Assembly (NCBI RefSeq): GCF_000621565.1
Contig: NZ_KK211306.1
Coordinates: 23,876 to 87,875 of the forward strand
From: Butyrivibrio sp. LB2008
Lineage (GTDB): Bacteria; Bacillota; Clostridia; Lachnospirales; Lachnospiraceae
DNA length: 64,000 bases
Direction: 5' to 3'
The notes under the pieces were generated by a model, which was given only the letters and a program-made list of their open reading frames with translations, searched no databases and was not told the origin of the DNA. Position 1 is the stretch's first letter. Each line of letters opens with the position of its first letter. Positions 42,356-51,426 of the stretch are shown piece by piece. A program made the translations under genes and the position numbers.

Positions 42356-43114
42356 CTAATATCCCAGTCCCGTCACCCATTCGCTGACTTTTTTCCTGAC
42401 GCTGTCCTGATCATTCTGACAGTCGTTTCCTCTTATGGCAAGTCCGTCTAAAACCGTTGCATCCGGACAGGCTGAAGAAAGCTTCTTATCAAAACCTGAA
42501 AGACCCGATCCTTCATGTGTGGAAAAAGGAATCAGCGTTTTCCCCGACAAACCTTCTACGTTATTCTCAAAGAATGTGTACATGATCATCGGCCAGTCAC
42601 CCCACCAGACAGGTGCGCCTATAAATATGGTGGAATACTGCGACAGATCCGGCACATCTTTCGCATATGCAGGTCTGGCATTATTGTTCTGTTCCTGTTT
42701 TGCTACATCTGTCAGTTCAGAATACGTCATCGGGTAGTGATCATCTTCCGGGATTATTTCAAACAGATCAGCTCCTGTCTCCTCAGAGATCATTTCGGCC
42801 ACGATAGCAGTGTTTCCTTTGTCAATGACGCCTACCGTATACTGCTCGCCGGTGCGTGAAAAATACACCACCAAAATATCACTGTTTTCACTTCCCGGTT
42901 CCGGCTCCACCGTTTCTTTCTCAGTTTGGGGCGTTTCCACTGCTATCGAAGCTTCAGCTGTATCTGTATCTGCCTCTGTGTTTTGATCATTCACAACCGT
43001 ACTGTTTTGCGGCGCATTACTTTCTATACTGTTATCTGTGCTTCCACATCCGCCAAGACCTGTTACCATAAGCGCTGTAAGAACCAAACTTAGAATTCTC
43101 ATTTTTCTCTTCAC
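42356..43114 (-). CDS. Flavodoxin-like lipoprotein
   Basis: 252 aa. Signal peptide with lipobox VTGLGGC, a Thr/Glu-rich linker to about residue 78, then a flavodoxin domain: LVVYFSRTGEQYTVGVIDKG (FMN phosphate loop), FIGAPVWWGDWPMIMYTFFE, LIPFSTHEGSGLSG. An exported flavodoxin, presumably on the outer face. Lies 4 bp from the DUF4405 gene and 11 bp from the aldo/keto reductase gene, so the block is an operon. Confidence 0.92.
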   Translation of the reverse strand: MKRKMRILSLVLTALMVTGLGGCGSTDNSIESNAPQNSTVVNDQNTEADTDTAEASIAVETPQTEKETVEPEPGSENSDILVVYFSRTGEQYTVGVIDKGNTAIVAEMISEETGADLFEIIPEDDHYPMTYSELTDVAKQEQNNNARPAYAKDVPDLSQYSTIFIGAPVWWGDWPMIMYTFFENNVEGLSGKTLIPFSTHEGSGLSGFDKKLSSACPDATVLDGLAIRGNDCQNDQDSVRKKVSEWVTGLGY

Positions 43115-43125
43115 TGATCTTCACC

Positions 43126-43968
43126 TCAGCCCTTTTCAAAATCAGGTCTCCAGCCTGCAAACTGGACAAGCTGCTCATCTGTCCTGTGATAATATCTCTC
43201 ATTCTTATCAAGCTCCGCGATCCTAGCCATCTCCTCGTCCATCAGCTTAAAGTCGAGAATGTTGAGATTATCTTTGATATGGTCTTTCGTTTTGCTGCCG
43301 GGGATCACCACAAATCCCATCTGTGTATGCCAGCGGAGAATGATCTGTGCGGGAGATTTTCCGTACTTCTTTCCAAGCTCGGCAAATACCGGTTCATTTA
43401 TAAGACTCTTATCGCCGTGTCCCAAGGGATACCAGCTCATAAGCTTGATGTCATACTTATCAAGCGTTATTCTCAGTTCCTTCTGTGTAAAATATGGATG
43501 AGCCTCTACCTGAATAAACTGCGGTGCGATTTCCCACTTTGTTTCAAGCTCCTCAATATACTTTCCTTCAAAATTTGAGATACCGATGCTCTTTGCCTTG
43601 CCTTCCTTATAAGCCTTCTCAAGCTGTCTGTATCCTGCGAGCCAGTTGCCGGCAGGCTGATGGATATAAAGAAGGTCCACGTAGTCAACACCAAGGCGCT
43701 CCAAAGTCTCATCCACAGCATTCGGATTCTCATATTCACTGGGCCAGAGCTTTGTGGAGAGAAAGATTTCTTCCCTCTTTACTCCGCTGTCCTTCATACC
43801 TCTTCCTACTGCCCGCTCATTTACATATGCATTTGCAGTATCAATGAGACGATATCCCATCTTAAGCGCTTCTCTTACACTGTTTTCCGCATCGGCAGGC
43901 GAAAGCATAAATGTTCCGATCCCGACTACAGGACATTCCAGTTTGTTATTAAGTGTTACATATTCCAT
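43126..43968 (-). CDS. Aldo/keto reductase
   Basis: 280 aa from the ATG at 43968 (GGAGGGG upstream). NADPH-dependent carbonyl reductase: RLIDTANAYVNERAVGRGMK (catalytic Asp and Tyr), STKLWPSEYENPN (Lys), YIHQPAGNW (His), and the C-terminal VVIPGSKTKDHIKDNLNILD cofactor loop. Prostaglandin-F-synthase/2,5-diketogluconate reductase type. Co-located with two flavodoxins. Confidence 0.95.
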   Translation of the reverse strand: MEYVTLNNKLECPVVGIGTFMLSPADAENSVREALKMGYRLIDTANAYVNERAVGRGMKDSGVKREEIFLSTKLWPSEYENPNAVDETLERLGVDYVDLLYIHQPAGNWLAGYRQLEKAYKEGKAKSIGISNFEGKYIEELETKWEIAPQFIQVEAHPYFTQKELRITLDKYDIKLMSWYPLGHGDKSLINEPVFAELGKKYGKSPAQIILRWHTQMGFVVIPGSKTKDHIKDNLNILDFKLMDEEMARIAELDKNERYYHRTDEQLVQFAGWRPDFEKG

Positions 43969-44001
43969 TGTACACCCCTCCATCTCTGTCACCATCCTTT
44001 T

Positions 44002-44523
44002 TTAGATCAAACCGTTAGCTGCAAACCAATTCTTTACCGCATCCTTGGAATCCGCAGCTTTAGAACCAGTGATTGCAAGTCCGTTCTTTACTGTTGCTCC
44101 TTTGGCAGACTTTTTAATATCACTCTCACTGGATCCCATTCCGCTTCCTTCATTGGTGCAAAGTGGAAGGATGGTCTTTCCGGTGAAATCATATCTTTCC
44201 AGGAAAGTTGCGACTGCCATCGGGAAAGTCCCCCAATAGTTCGGGTAACCAAGAACGATTGTGTCATACTCATCGATACTGTCTAAGTATCCGGTAAGCT
44301 CGGGTCTTGCATTATTCTGCTTATCTTTCTTCGCTTCATCGATACAGGTCATGTACACCGGTGAATAAGGATCCTTCATCTCAATCTTATATGTATCCGC
44401 ATCGACCAGCTCCTTCATGATCCCTGCTACGATCTCGGTGTTCCCGATCTTTACGTATCTCATTGCTCCGCCAAAATAGTTCTCATCTGCTCTTGAAAAG
44501 AATGCTATCAGTGTTTTAGCCAT
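44002..44523 (-). CDS. Flavodoxin
   Basis: 173 aa from the ATG at 44523 (GGAGG 8 bases upstream). Cytoplasmic flavodoxin_4-type: LIAFFSRADENYFGGAMRYV (phosphate loop), VLGYPNYWGTFPMAVATFLE, ILPLCTNEGSGMGSSESDIK. Paralogue of the exported flavodoxin domain at 42356. First gene of the flavodoxin/aldo-keto reductase/DUF4405 block. Confidence 0.93.
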   Translation of the reverse strand: MAKTLIAFFSRADENYFGGAMRYVKIGNTEIVAGIMKELVDADTYKIEMKDPYSPVYMTCIDEAKKDKQNNARPELTGYLDSIDEYDTIVLGYPNYWGTFPMAVATFLERYDFTGKTILPLCTNEGSGMGSSESDIKKSAKGATVKNGLAITGSKAADSKDAVKNWFAANGLI

Positions 44524-44609
44524 CGTGTTAGCCTCCAATGAAAAACTCGTGAACTGTGTTTATTCGCTTCGTTGATAAAATTATCACACAGAATATTTGA
44601 AAGGAACGA

Positions 44610-44649
44610 AGTGCTGGTATTCTTTATACACAAAGCACAACGCAAATCA
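44610..44649. repeat. 40-bp copy of part of the 27620-28567 gene
   Basis: Matches 28321-28360 at 39 of 40 positions (AAGTGCTGGTATTCTTTATA, then one mismatch, then ACAAAGCACAACGCAAATC). At 28.3 kb it encodes part of LLDLRCALYIKNTST; here it is intergenic and reaches the histidine-kinase stop codon. Confidence 0.8.
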
Positions 44650-45882
44650 GTCAGATGCCCTGAACGTCACCGTCATTCTTGTCCCAATATCCTGCCTGGA
44701 GATGACTTCCACACTTCCCTGATGAGCATCAATGATCCATTTTGCTATGGAAAGACCAAGGCCTGATCCTCCGGTGGATGAATTTCTGGCCTTATCGGAT
44801 CTGTAGAAGCGTTCAAAGATGTGACTAAGCTCTTCGCCCGCCATACCAATACCTTCATCCTGAACCATATACGAAACCTTATCACCGGCTCTTTTTACAG
44901 AGAGCTTAATAGTATTGCCCTTATCAGAGTACTTGGCAGCGTTCTGGACAAATATTCTGACAGACTGCTTGATCATGGCAAGGTCTCCATTAATATAACA
45001 GTTCTCACCATCCTCAAAGAGATACTTATGTTCTGAATCTATCATCATTGACTCTTCCCAGACTTCTCTCATCACATCGGAAAGATTAAGCTTTTCCATT
45101 GACAACTTCTGGCGGCCGTTATCCCCTCTTGCAAGGAAAAGAAGCTGGTCGATGAGCTCTTTCATATTCTCGGATTCATTCTTGATAGCTGTAATGGATT
45201 CCTCAAGGACAGCCGGATCGTCTTTTCCCCAACGGTCCAACATGTTGGCATAGCCCTGAATAACGGCTATAGGAGTTCTAAGCTCGTGAGAAGCATCATC
45301 GACAAATCTTGCCTGCTGCATTCTTGCATCCTGCATCCTGTGGATCAAGCTGTTAAGCGCAGCTTCTATACTGGCAAGATCCCTATCTCCCGTTGATATC
45401 CTTGCACCTTTTTTATCAACAGGGACTTTCAAAATAGCCTCTTCAAGCTCTTCAAATTTGGTTGTATCAAGCGGCACCTCACTTATAGCCTCTGCTTGCA
45501 ATGCCAGTTCATTCAAGGGTTTGAGGCTTCTTCTGATCTTAGAAGTATGGGCAAAAGAAAATAATAAGTTCAGAAGCTGATAGGCGATAACCGCAATCAG
45601 GATTATCCCCATGAAATGGGCGTATTCGTCCATAGGAAAACTATACTCGGAGATGTCCGTAAAAAAATTAAGAACTATACTTTCGTAACTGTCACCGGTT
45701 ATAGAAAACCTTTTGACCGACTCTCCTTCCGGAATCGTACGGAAACTGTTTTGGCAAAAAAACCCAAACGAAGCCAGAACCATGAGTAAATCCAATGTAA
45801 AAAAAGCTTTCAGTTTATTAAAACAGAAAGCTGTATTGATTCGTCTTGCTATTGATGATGTACGTTTGCTTACATTATTCAT
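44647..45882 (-). CDS. Sensor histidine kinase
   Basis: 411 aa. Two membrane helices (about 29-48 and 88-108) flank a 40-residue outer loop; HAMP-like linker; DHp domain with DDASHELRTPIAVIQGYANM (phosphorylated His); ATPase domain with IFVQNAAKYS (N box), DEGIGM and GGSGLGLSIAKWI (G boxes). Its start overlaps the response-regulator stop by 4 bp. The 3' end may have been re-formed by the 40-bp repeat at 44610-44649. Confidence 0.96.
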   Translation of the reverse strand: MNNVSKRTSSIARRINTAFCFNKLKAFFTLDLLMVLASFGFFCQNSFRTIPEGESVKRFSITGDSYESIVLNFFTDISEYSFPMDEYAHFMGIILIAVIAYQLLNLLFSFAHTSKIRRSLKPLNELALQAEAISEVPLDTTKFEELEEAILKVPVDKKGARISTGDRDLASIEAALNSLIHRMQDARMQQARFVDDASHELRTPIAVIQGYANMLDRWGKDDPAVLEESITAIKNESENMKELIDQLLFLARGDNGRQKLSMEKLNLSDVMREVWEESMMIDSEHKYLFEDGENCYINGDLAMIKQSVRIFVQNAAKYSDKGNTIKLSVKRAGDKVSYMVQDEGIGMAGEELSHIFERFYRSDKARNSSTGGSGLGLSIAKWIIDAHQGSVEVISRQDIGTRMTVTFRASD

Positions 45883-46562
45883 AGCTGCCCTTCTTTTATA
45901 ACATATCCGACACCTCTGACTGTCCAGATAAGCTTAATGCCATATTTATCATCTATTTTGGTGCGAAGATGTCTGATGTAGACATCAACAACATTGGTCT
46001 CACCATCATAATCATAGCCCCAGATTTCATTTATAAGACGTTCCCTATCAAGAACTATATTGCAATTCTCCATAAGAATCCTAAGGAGCTCAAACTCGTA
46101 ATTAGTGAGCTCCACAGGATTTCCATCAACGCATACTTCATGCCTGTCCTGATCTATAGTAACTTTTCCTACAGTAAGCTGTCTGGAAACTGCCGCGGAT
46201 GCGCCCTTTCTTTTAAGCGCAACTCTGATACGTGCCAGCAGCTCCTCTATAGCAAAAGGCTTGGTTATATAATCATCTGCTCCGGCATCAAGGCCTGATA
46301 CTTTATCCATTACAGCATCTCTTGCCGTTACCAGGATAACAGGAGTTTCTTTTTTGACTCTTATTCTCCTTAGCACTTCAAAGCCATTGATGCCGGGCAA
46401 CATAACATCTAAAAGAATCAGATCATAATCGTTAGAAAGAGCCATATCAAGGCCTGTCCTACCATCCTCAGCCTTATCTACAGAATTTCCTTCGTGAATA
46501 AGTTCAAGTTCAACAAAACGTGCCAGCTGTGCCTCATCTTCTACGATTAATATTTTGCTCAT
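45879..46562 (-). CDS. OmpR-family response regulator
   Basis: 227 aa. Receiver domain with the phospho-Asp in DLILLDVMLPG, T in VILVTARD and K in DDYITKPF; C-terminal winged helix (TNYEFELLRILMENCNIVLD, ETNVVDVYIRHLRTKIDDKY). CusR/ArlR-like. Coupled with the kinase downstream; starts one base from the DUF4342 gene stop, so that protein belongs to the same regulon. Confidence 0.97.
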   Translation of the reverse strand: MSKILIVEDEAQLARFVELELIHEGNSVDKAEDGRTGLDMALSNDYDLILLDVMLPGINGFEVLRRIRVKKETPVILVTARDAVMDKVSGLDAGADDYITKPFAIEELLARIRVALKRKGASAAVSRQLTVGKVTIDQDRHEVCVDGNPVELTNYEFELLRILMENCNIVLDRERLINEIWGYDYDGETNVVDVYIRHLRTKIDDKYGIKLIWTVRGVGYVIKEGQL

Positions 46563-47119
46563 TATTTCTTCTCTTCTTCCTTTTTAAATTCGTTTTTGAT
46601 GTTCTCGGCAGTCTGAGATGCCTTGTCACAAACTTCATTGACATCTACGACCACTTTATCTATACCTGTAAAATTATAAGTTATTCCAAAGAAAAGACCT
46701 ACTATGATAAGCGGAACGGTCACCCAGAAGAATCCGATCAAAAGAAGTATCAATACCAAAAGCGGTACGCTTGCAACCTTCTTATTGTCCTTACTTATGT
46801 TAAAGTCAATCTCAAGACTCTTTCGGAACATTGCTCTTAAGAAATCAGCGAGATTCTTGCAACCTTCCTTGAAGTTGTTCTTCTTGCAATCTTCTTCATA
46901 CTGCTTCTGAGCAACCTCAAACTTCCTAACATTTTCCATGTCCTGACTTGCTCCGGCTGTATAACTGCCATCCTTTGGTGCATCTGTCTTACCCTGACGC
47001 TCAAGTTCCAAAACAGCGTCAAGAATATCATAGTTTTTTTCCTCCAGGACCGCCTTTGCTTCCTCATAGGATACGCCTGTCTTCTCTATGAGCTTTTCAA
47101 TCATTTCGTTATTTTCCAT
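46562..47119 (-). CDS. DUF4342/UBA-like membrane protein in a two-component operon
   Basis: 185 aa. Residues 1-45 form a UBA/TS-N-like three-helix domain (IEKLIEKTGVSYEEAKAVLE, NYDILDAVLELERQGK) as in DUF4342; then a coiled linker, two membrane helices (about 118-150) and a polar amphipathic tail rich in Lys/Glu. First gene of the DUF4342-regulator-kinase operon, so it is a candidate target or co-sensor of that system. Confidence 0.82.
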   Translation of the reverse strand: MENNEMIEKLIEKTGVSYEEAKAVLEEKNYDILDAVLELERQGKTDAPKDGSYTAGASQDMENVRKFEVAQKQYEEDCKKNNFKEGCKNLADFLRAMFRKSLEIDFNISKDNKKVASVPLLVLILLLIGFFWVTVPLIIVGLFFGITYNFTGIDKVVVDVNEVCDKASQTAENIKNEFKKEEEKK

Positions 47120-47268
47120 AATACTATAACCTTCCTTTCAGATATATATGAATTGTTTGTTCATTTGATATCTGAAATGATACACACTCAAGATTAATAT
47201 AAGATTTTTGAAAGATTAAAAACAGATTAAAATATGAATATAAAATCACTTTACGTGATAAATCATGT

Positions 47269-47691
47269 CTATTCCCTGCTATCCAGTCCCAAAAATATCT
47301 CATTTGCCCTTCTTATCTGCAGAAAAAAACTGACATAATAAACTACCGCCCCAACTACATACGGAACTGTCACGGACACGAACATATCCCTATAGGCTGA
47401 TGGCGCGTTGTCCGTGAAATGTCCGGAAATCCAAACACCCGCAAAAACAAGTCCTATCAAAAGCAAATATTGTCCGATTACCACCGAAACAAAGGGAAGA
47501 TGCTGCAAATGGTAGTGCAGGGACAAAATAGCTACTGCAAGCACAGAAATTCCAAGACACATAAAGATATTCGCGGTATAGTTATTATCTTTAAAACCGA
47601 TCATCTTTTCATATAAGAGTTTACCGCAGACAATCAGCGTAAAGCTGACACAGACAATAGATATGAAATTGTTCCTGTTAATTATCTTCAC
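47269..47691 (-). CDS. DUF3021-family membrane protein
   Basis: 140 aa from a GTG at 47691, whose GTGA overlaps the LytTR gene stop and which has GGAGG 8 bases upstream. Four membrane helices. DUF3021 proteins habitually follow LytTR regulators and are thought to modulate them; here the overlap makes the pair obligatory. Confidence 0.85.
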   Translation of the reverse strand: MKIINRNNFISIVCVSFTLIVCGKLLYEKMIGFKDNNYTANIFMCLGISVLAVAILSLHYHLQHLPFVSVVIGQYLLLIGLVFAGVWISGHFTDNAPSAYRDMFVSVTVPYVVGAVVYYVSFFLQIRRANEIFLGLDSRE

Positions 47692-48146
47692 GCCTTTTTC
47701 CTCCCGCGCAGTTTGTCTAAAGCCTTGTAAAACTCTGTTCTGTAGCCCCTGTTCATCACAAGGCACTCATCATTTTTAAGATATATCAGGGTTCTCATGT
47801 TAAGATCCCCCTGAAGCTTTTTTATCTTGTAGAGATTAACGACAGATGACTTGCTTATCCGCACAAAGCCTGCGCTTGCATGCTCATAGGTTATCCCCTG
47901 CAAAGTCTCCTTTACCTCGACACAAGAATCCTTGGTATATCCAAAAGTCTTCCTGTCCACCGTTTCAAAATAGTACATATCGGCAAGCGGCACTGTAAGC
48001 CTCTTACCATCCGTAGTTCCCTCTATATACTTAAGAGCAGGCCGCAGCCTCTCAAGCACCGCGACCGTCTCCTCGTCCATCTCATCATAATGTAATTCTA
48101 AATAGTTTTCCTCGATGCCTTCTTCCCTGGTCTTAACGAGTCTCAT
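47688..48146 (-). CDS. LytTR-domain DNA-binding protein
   Basis: 152 aa. LytTR domain in the C-terminal two thirds: LTVPLADMYYFETVDRKTFG, ETLQGITYEHASAGFVRISK, SSVVNLYKIKKLQG. No receiver domain, so it belongs to the small membrane-protein-regulated LytTR group that pairs with DUF3021. Likely controls its own operon, including the membrane protein at 48157. Confidence 0.93.
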   Translation of the reverse strand: MRLVKTREEGIEENYLELHYDEMDEETVAVLERLRPALKYIEGTTDGKRLTVPLADMYYFETVDRKTFGYTKDSCVEVKETLQGITYEHASAGFVRISKSSVVNLYKIKKLQGDLNMRTLIYLKNDECLVMNRGYRTEFYKALDKLRGRKKA

Positions 48147-48156
48147 TTTTTACCCC

Positions 48157-48864
48157 TTATAAAATGAACATGATGCAGAGGAACAGGTATGACAGCTTGA
48201 TATTTCTTCTTGTAAGAATATATACGCTCCCAAAAACGAATCCCACGATTGCAGTATAGATGCCGGTTACAAGCGATCCTTTCGTAAACCAGTGTCCAAG
48301 TCCCCAGGTGAGCGCCACCAGAATCCCTCCATATGGAATCTTATCATTTTTAAACCACTTTTCAAATGCGTACTGCCCGAAAACAATGATCAGAAGCACC
48401 ATAACAACTTCAACCAGATAGTACAGATACTGCATCGGAAAAAGAACTCCGTTACTCGCAAGCTCTTTTGCCACCTTGCTTCCGCCCCAGTCTATCCATG
48501 TTGAGATAAGGCAGAGCGCCGTTCCTGCAATAAGTAATATCCATTGGAAAAAAGACATTTCTTTTGCCCCCTGAATAAAGCTCTTTTCCTTAAAGTCCCT
48601 AATAAGATCAACACCTGTTTTCACAGCACAATCTCTGACAACAATAAACGCTCCAAACAGCCATACCGCGCAGGTTAACACCCAGTGTAAAATACTCTGC
48701 ATCACTGTAAATCCCTTAAAATTGCATCCATATACATTGAATTCAATCCCGTAAGCAAGCACCAGTTCAAATCCGATAAATCCAAATATCTCAAGCCCGT
48801 AAGTCAAAAAATCAAGCCCTTGTAAAAAAGTGTTTTTCTCTTTTGTAACCGTCATTGTTTTCAT
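48157..48864 (-). CDS. Polytopic membrane protein, CPBP-like
   Basis: 235 aa with about seven helices. The C-terminal GGILVALTWGLGHWFTKGSL followed by GIYTAIVGFVFGSVYILTRR resembles the second half of CPBP/abortive infection (CAAX-protease-like) proteins, including the helix with H and the R-N near the end, but the EExxxR motif is not visible. It shares a transcript direction with LytTR-DUF3021 and is probably regulated by it. Confidence 0.65.
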   Translation of the reverse strand: MKTMTVTKEKNTFLQGLDFLTYGLEIFGFIGFELVLAYGIEFNVYGCNFKGFTVMQSILHWVLTCAVWLFGAFIVVRDCAVKTGVDLIRDFKEKSFIQGAKEMSFFQWILLIAGTALCLISTWIDWGGSKVAKELASNGVLFPMQYLYYLVEVVMVLLIIVFGQYAFEKWFKNDKIPYGGILVALTWGLGHWFTKGSLVTGIYTAIVGFVFGSVYILTRRNIKLSYLFLCIMFIL

Positions 48865-48980
48865 TAATAAAGCTCCTTTCCGCTAGTCGTTGCATCTCAT
48901 ATGCATACCTTACGGCAAAAGGAGCTTCCTCTCAATATTTATGGTGCCAAGTTGCAACCGGGAATGTCTAAGTTGCAAAA

Positions 48981-49022
48981 AGAAAAAGTACCTTGCGAAT
49001 TCTGCTCCGCTTGGTACTTTTT
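48981..49022 (-). terminator. Intrinsic terminator after the RHH gene
   Basis: AAAAAGTACC...GGTACTTTTT hairpin, T-rich on both strands; minus-strand continuation CTTTTTGC. Could work in both directions. Confidence 0.8.
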
Positions 49023-49027
49023 CGATT

Positions 49028-49225
49028 TTATTTAATATCAAATTCCGGTGGCTCGTCCAAGTGCTCTGACACGTACTTGCCATCTTTCTTCCTCTGCTTC
49101 ACACACTCGGTAAGCAGATACTCAATCTGACCGTTAACAGAACGAAAGTCATCTTCAGCCCAGGCAGCAAGCGCATCGTATAACTTCGCATTCAGTCTAA
49201 GCGGTACCTGTTTCTTTTCTGCCAT
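49028..49225 (-). CDS. Arc/ribbon-helix-helix-like small protein
   Basis: 65 aa. KKQVPLRLNAKLYDALAAWA is a ribbon-helix-helix (Arc/TraY) N-terminus, followed by FRSVNGQIEYLLTECVKQRK. Its start touches the stop of the SPFH gene, implying co-expression; it may regulate that operon. Confidence 0.85.
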   Translation of the reverse strand: MAEKKQVPLRLNAKLYDALAAWAEDDFRSVNGQIEYLLTECVKQRKKDGKYVSEHLDEPPEFDIK

Positions 49226-50292
49226 CAGTATAAGCTTCCCGAATTAACAACCGGCTGTGCGTCATGATTTCCGCAAAGAACTACGAGAAGATTGGATACC
49301 ATAGCTGCCTTCCTCTCCTCATCGAGCTCAACCAGCTCTTTTTCGTTAAGTCTCTCAAGCGCAAGCTCAACCATTCCAACCGCACCGTCTACAATAAGCT
49401 TTCTTGCATCAACAACGGCTGATGCCTGCTGTCTCTGAAGCATAGCTGCCGCAATCTCGGGAGCATACGCAAGATATGTGATCCTTGCATCAACAATCTC
49501 TATTCCGGCCTCAGAAACTTTTGACTGGATCTCCTCTCTGATCTTCTGTGCCACAATTTCAGTAGATCCGCGAAGACTTCCGTCATCAGCCTGTCCGTCA
49601 CCTGTAGTATCTACATTCTCGGTAACATCGTAAGGGTACAGTTTAACAACGTTTCTTACAGCCGTATCACTCTGAAGAGAAAGATATTCTTTGTAATTGT
49701 CTACCGCAAATACAGCCTTTGCTGTATCTGTAACTCTCCACATAACCGCAACCGCGATCTCAACAGGATTTCCGAGAAAATCATTTACTTTCTGCCTTGA
49801 ATTACTGAGTGTCATGACTTTGAGGGAAATCTTTTTCGAAGATGAACCTGAAAAAATCTGTGCATCACTTCCTGTGATGGATATTCCAACAACATTCTTT
49901 TTCTCAGCTATATCACCACTCTGGCCAAGCTTAGTATCTGCCGCAGGATTACATGCCATGCAGAAAGGATTCACATAGTAGAACCCCTCTTCCTTGATCG
50001 TACCGATATATTTACCAAAAAGAGTAAGCACCAAAGCTTCACCCGGCTTTAAAACTTTAAGTCCGATATAAGGAAACCATCCAAGCGAAACATAAATACA
50101 GCTAAGAATAAACAAAAACAGATTCACTCCACTCCCCAGCACACCAGTTATAAGCACTGACGAACCGTCAAGCCCTATCGCCGTCACAACAAGAAGAAAT
50201 ATTGAAAATGCATATATTGCCGATATCACAAGCATCATCTGCATTCCGTTTTTGTTATTGCTAATTACCTTTTCTTTTACATTCTCATTCAT
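49225..50292 (-). CDS. SPFH/band 7 (stomatin/prohibitin-like) membrane protein
   Basis: 355 aa. Two N-terminal membrane helices (about 18-75), then an SPFH domain (VLKPGEALVLTLFGKYIGTI, VAVMWRVTDTAKAVFAVDNY) and a C-terminal coiled coil with AAAMLQRQQASAVVDARKLI. Membrane-domain scaffold associated with stress or membrane integrity. Forms a block with the RHH protein downstream and the AIM24 protein upstream. Confidence 0.92.
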   Translation of the reverse strand: MNENVKEKVISNNKNGMQMMLVISAIYAFSIFLLVVTAIGLDGSSVLITGVLGSGVNLFLFILSCIYVSLGWFPYIGLKVLKPGEALVLTLFGKYIGTIKEEGFYYVNPFCMACNPAADTKLGQSGDIAEKKNVVGISITGSDAQIFSGSSSKKISLKVMTLSNSRQKVNDFLGNPVEIAVAVMWRVTDTAKAVFAVDNYKEYLSLQSDTAVRNVVKLYPYDVTENVDTTGDGQADDGSLRGSTEIVAQKIREEIQSKVSEAGIEIVDARITYLAYAPEIAAAMLQRQQASAVVDARKLIVDGAVGMVELALERLNEKELVELDEERKAAMVSNLLVVLCGNHDAQPVVNSGSLY

Positions 50293-50386
50293 ATTGCATA
50301 CCTCTCTTTTGAAAAATATCCATCTGATATCATTATGATATCACTTTTATTTCAAAAGTCAACATATGAAAAAAAGCATCAAAAAA

Positions 50387-50416
50387 GAACAGCCACTCCG
50401 CAAAAGCGACTGCTCT
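50387..50416 (-). terminator. Imperfect terminator after the AIM24 gene
   Basis: Minus strand AGCAGTCGC-tttt-GCGGAGTGGCTGTT followed by CTTTTTTGATG. Confidence 0.55.
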
Positions 50417-50435
50417 CTAGTATTCATCGAATATT

Positions 50436-51206
50436 TCACATAACTCTTGTTGGCGCAACAGGGCTCATAAGAACCTTACCTGTTCCTCTATACACATTTA
50501 CAAGGCCTTCTCCGCTGGCTGCTGAGCCGATAAGTGTCTTTGTTGTTCTCTCAACAGTAAATTCAAGATTTGAAGACCAGCACATAGCAAGATTTCCGTC
50601 AATCTTCAATGTCTCATTGTTGAGCTCAATTTCAACAAGCTCATTATAAGGCACATTACTTTCCAAAGCAGCAACTCCGTAGCCCGAAAGACTAAGGTTA
50701 AAAAGTCCCTCTCCGCCGAGCGCTGCAGATGAAACATTCCTTCTTGCAACCAGGTTTGTATTCACAGATCCGGAACAAGCATAGAACATGCCGTCCTCAA
50801 TAGTGATGCCTGCTCCCCATTCGGCAACATCCACCAAAATAATATGCTTATAAGTAGGCTCAAGCACAAGATAACCGTTTCCTACATACTCAGGCTTGAT
50901 GGCAGCTTCACCTGTAGCTGCGCCTTTTACCATTTTTCCAAAAAGATCTCCAACCCCTTTTACACCTGTTGTGACATTGATATTTCCTGCCATCCACTGC
51001 ATTGCTCCTGCCTGTATCACTGCAGAATGACTATCGTCAAGCTGTATAACAACCTGTCTCTTGCGCACTCCCATCCTGCTCATGTAGTACTCTGTTTCCG
51101 CAGTCATCGGAGTAACGCTGCAATCACGCATATACTCGAGCAAGTAAAAGTTCTCCTTGCTCTCCACAAACTTTCTTGTTGAATTCTCAAAATTGTTAAT
51201 ATTCAT
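50436..51206 (-). CDS. AIM24-family protein
   Basis: 256 aa beta-rich protein of the AIM24/TIGR00266 family: HSAVIQAGAMQWMAGNINVT at the start of the domain, AALGGEGLFNLSLSGYGVAA and AASGEGLVNVYRGTGKVLMS with the repeated G-E-G(L/F) motif. Function poorly known; related to mitochondrial AIM24 and often near membrane or cell-envelope stress genes. Confidence 0.9.
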   Translation of the reverse strand: MNINNFENSTRKFVESKENFYLLEYMRDCSVTPMTAETEYYMSRMGVRKRQVVIQLDDSHSAVIQAGAMQWMAGNINVTTGVKGVGDLFGKMVKGAATGEAAIKPEYVGNGYLVLEPTYKHIILVDVAEWGAGITIEDGMFYACSGSVNTNLVARRNVSSAALGGEGLFNLSLSGYGVAALESNVPYNELVEIELNNETLKIDGNLAMCWSSNLEFTVERTTKTLIGSAASGEGLVNVYRGTGKVLMSPVAPTRVM

Positions 51207-51228
51207 TATTTACCCCTTCCTTTTAATA

Positions 51229-51265
51229 AAAAAGAGGCTGCAAGATTTTTTTAATCCTGCAGCCA
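51229..51265 (-). terminator. Intrinsic terminator between 51418 gene and AIM24
   Basis: Minus strand GGCTGCAgGAT...ATCtTGCAGCC followed by TCTTTTTTATT. Confidence 0.85.
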
Positions 51266-51386
51266 AACCATCTTAATTCAAAGACTTACGACTTTGCGTC
51301 CATACATCACTGTATGTTTGCCAATGTAATTATTTAATGATATATATTATAACTTTTTGACGTTACTTATGCAAAAGATTTTCTTA

Positions 51387-51426
51387 ATACACCTTTTTTA
51401 CTTAAGATACACCTTTTTTACTTAAG
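51387..51426. repeat. Exact 20-bp tandem duplication at a gene 3' end
   Basis: The unit ATACACCTTTTTTACTTAAG occurs twice in a row; the second copy contains the stop codon and last codons of the 51418 gene. Confidence 0.85.
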
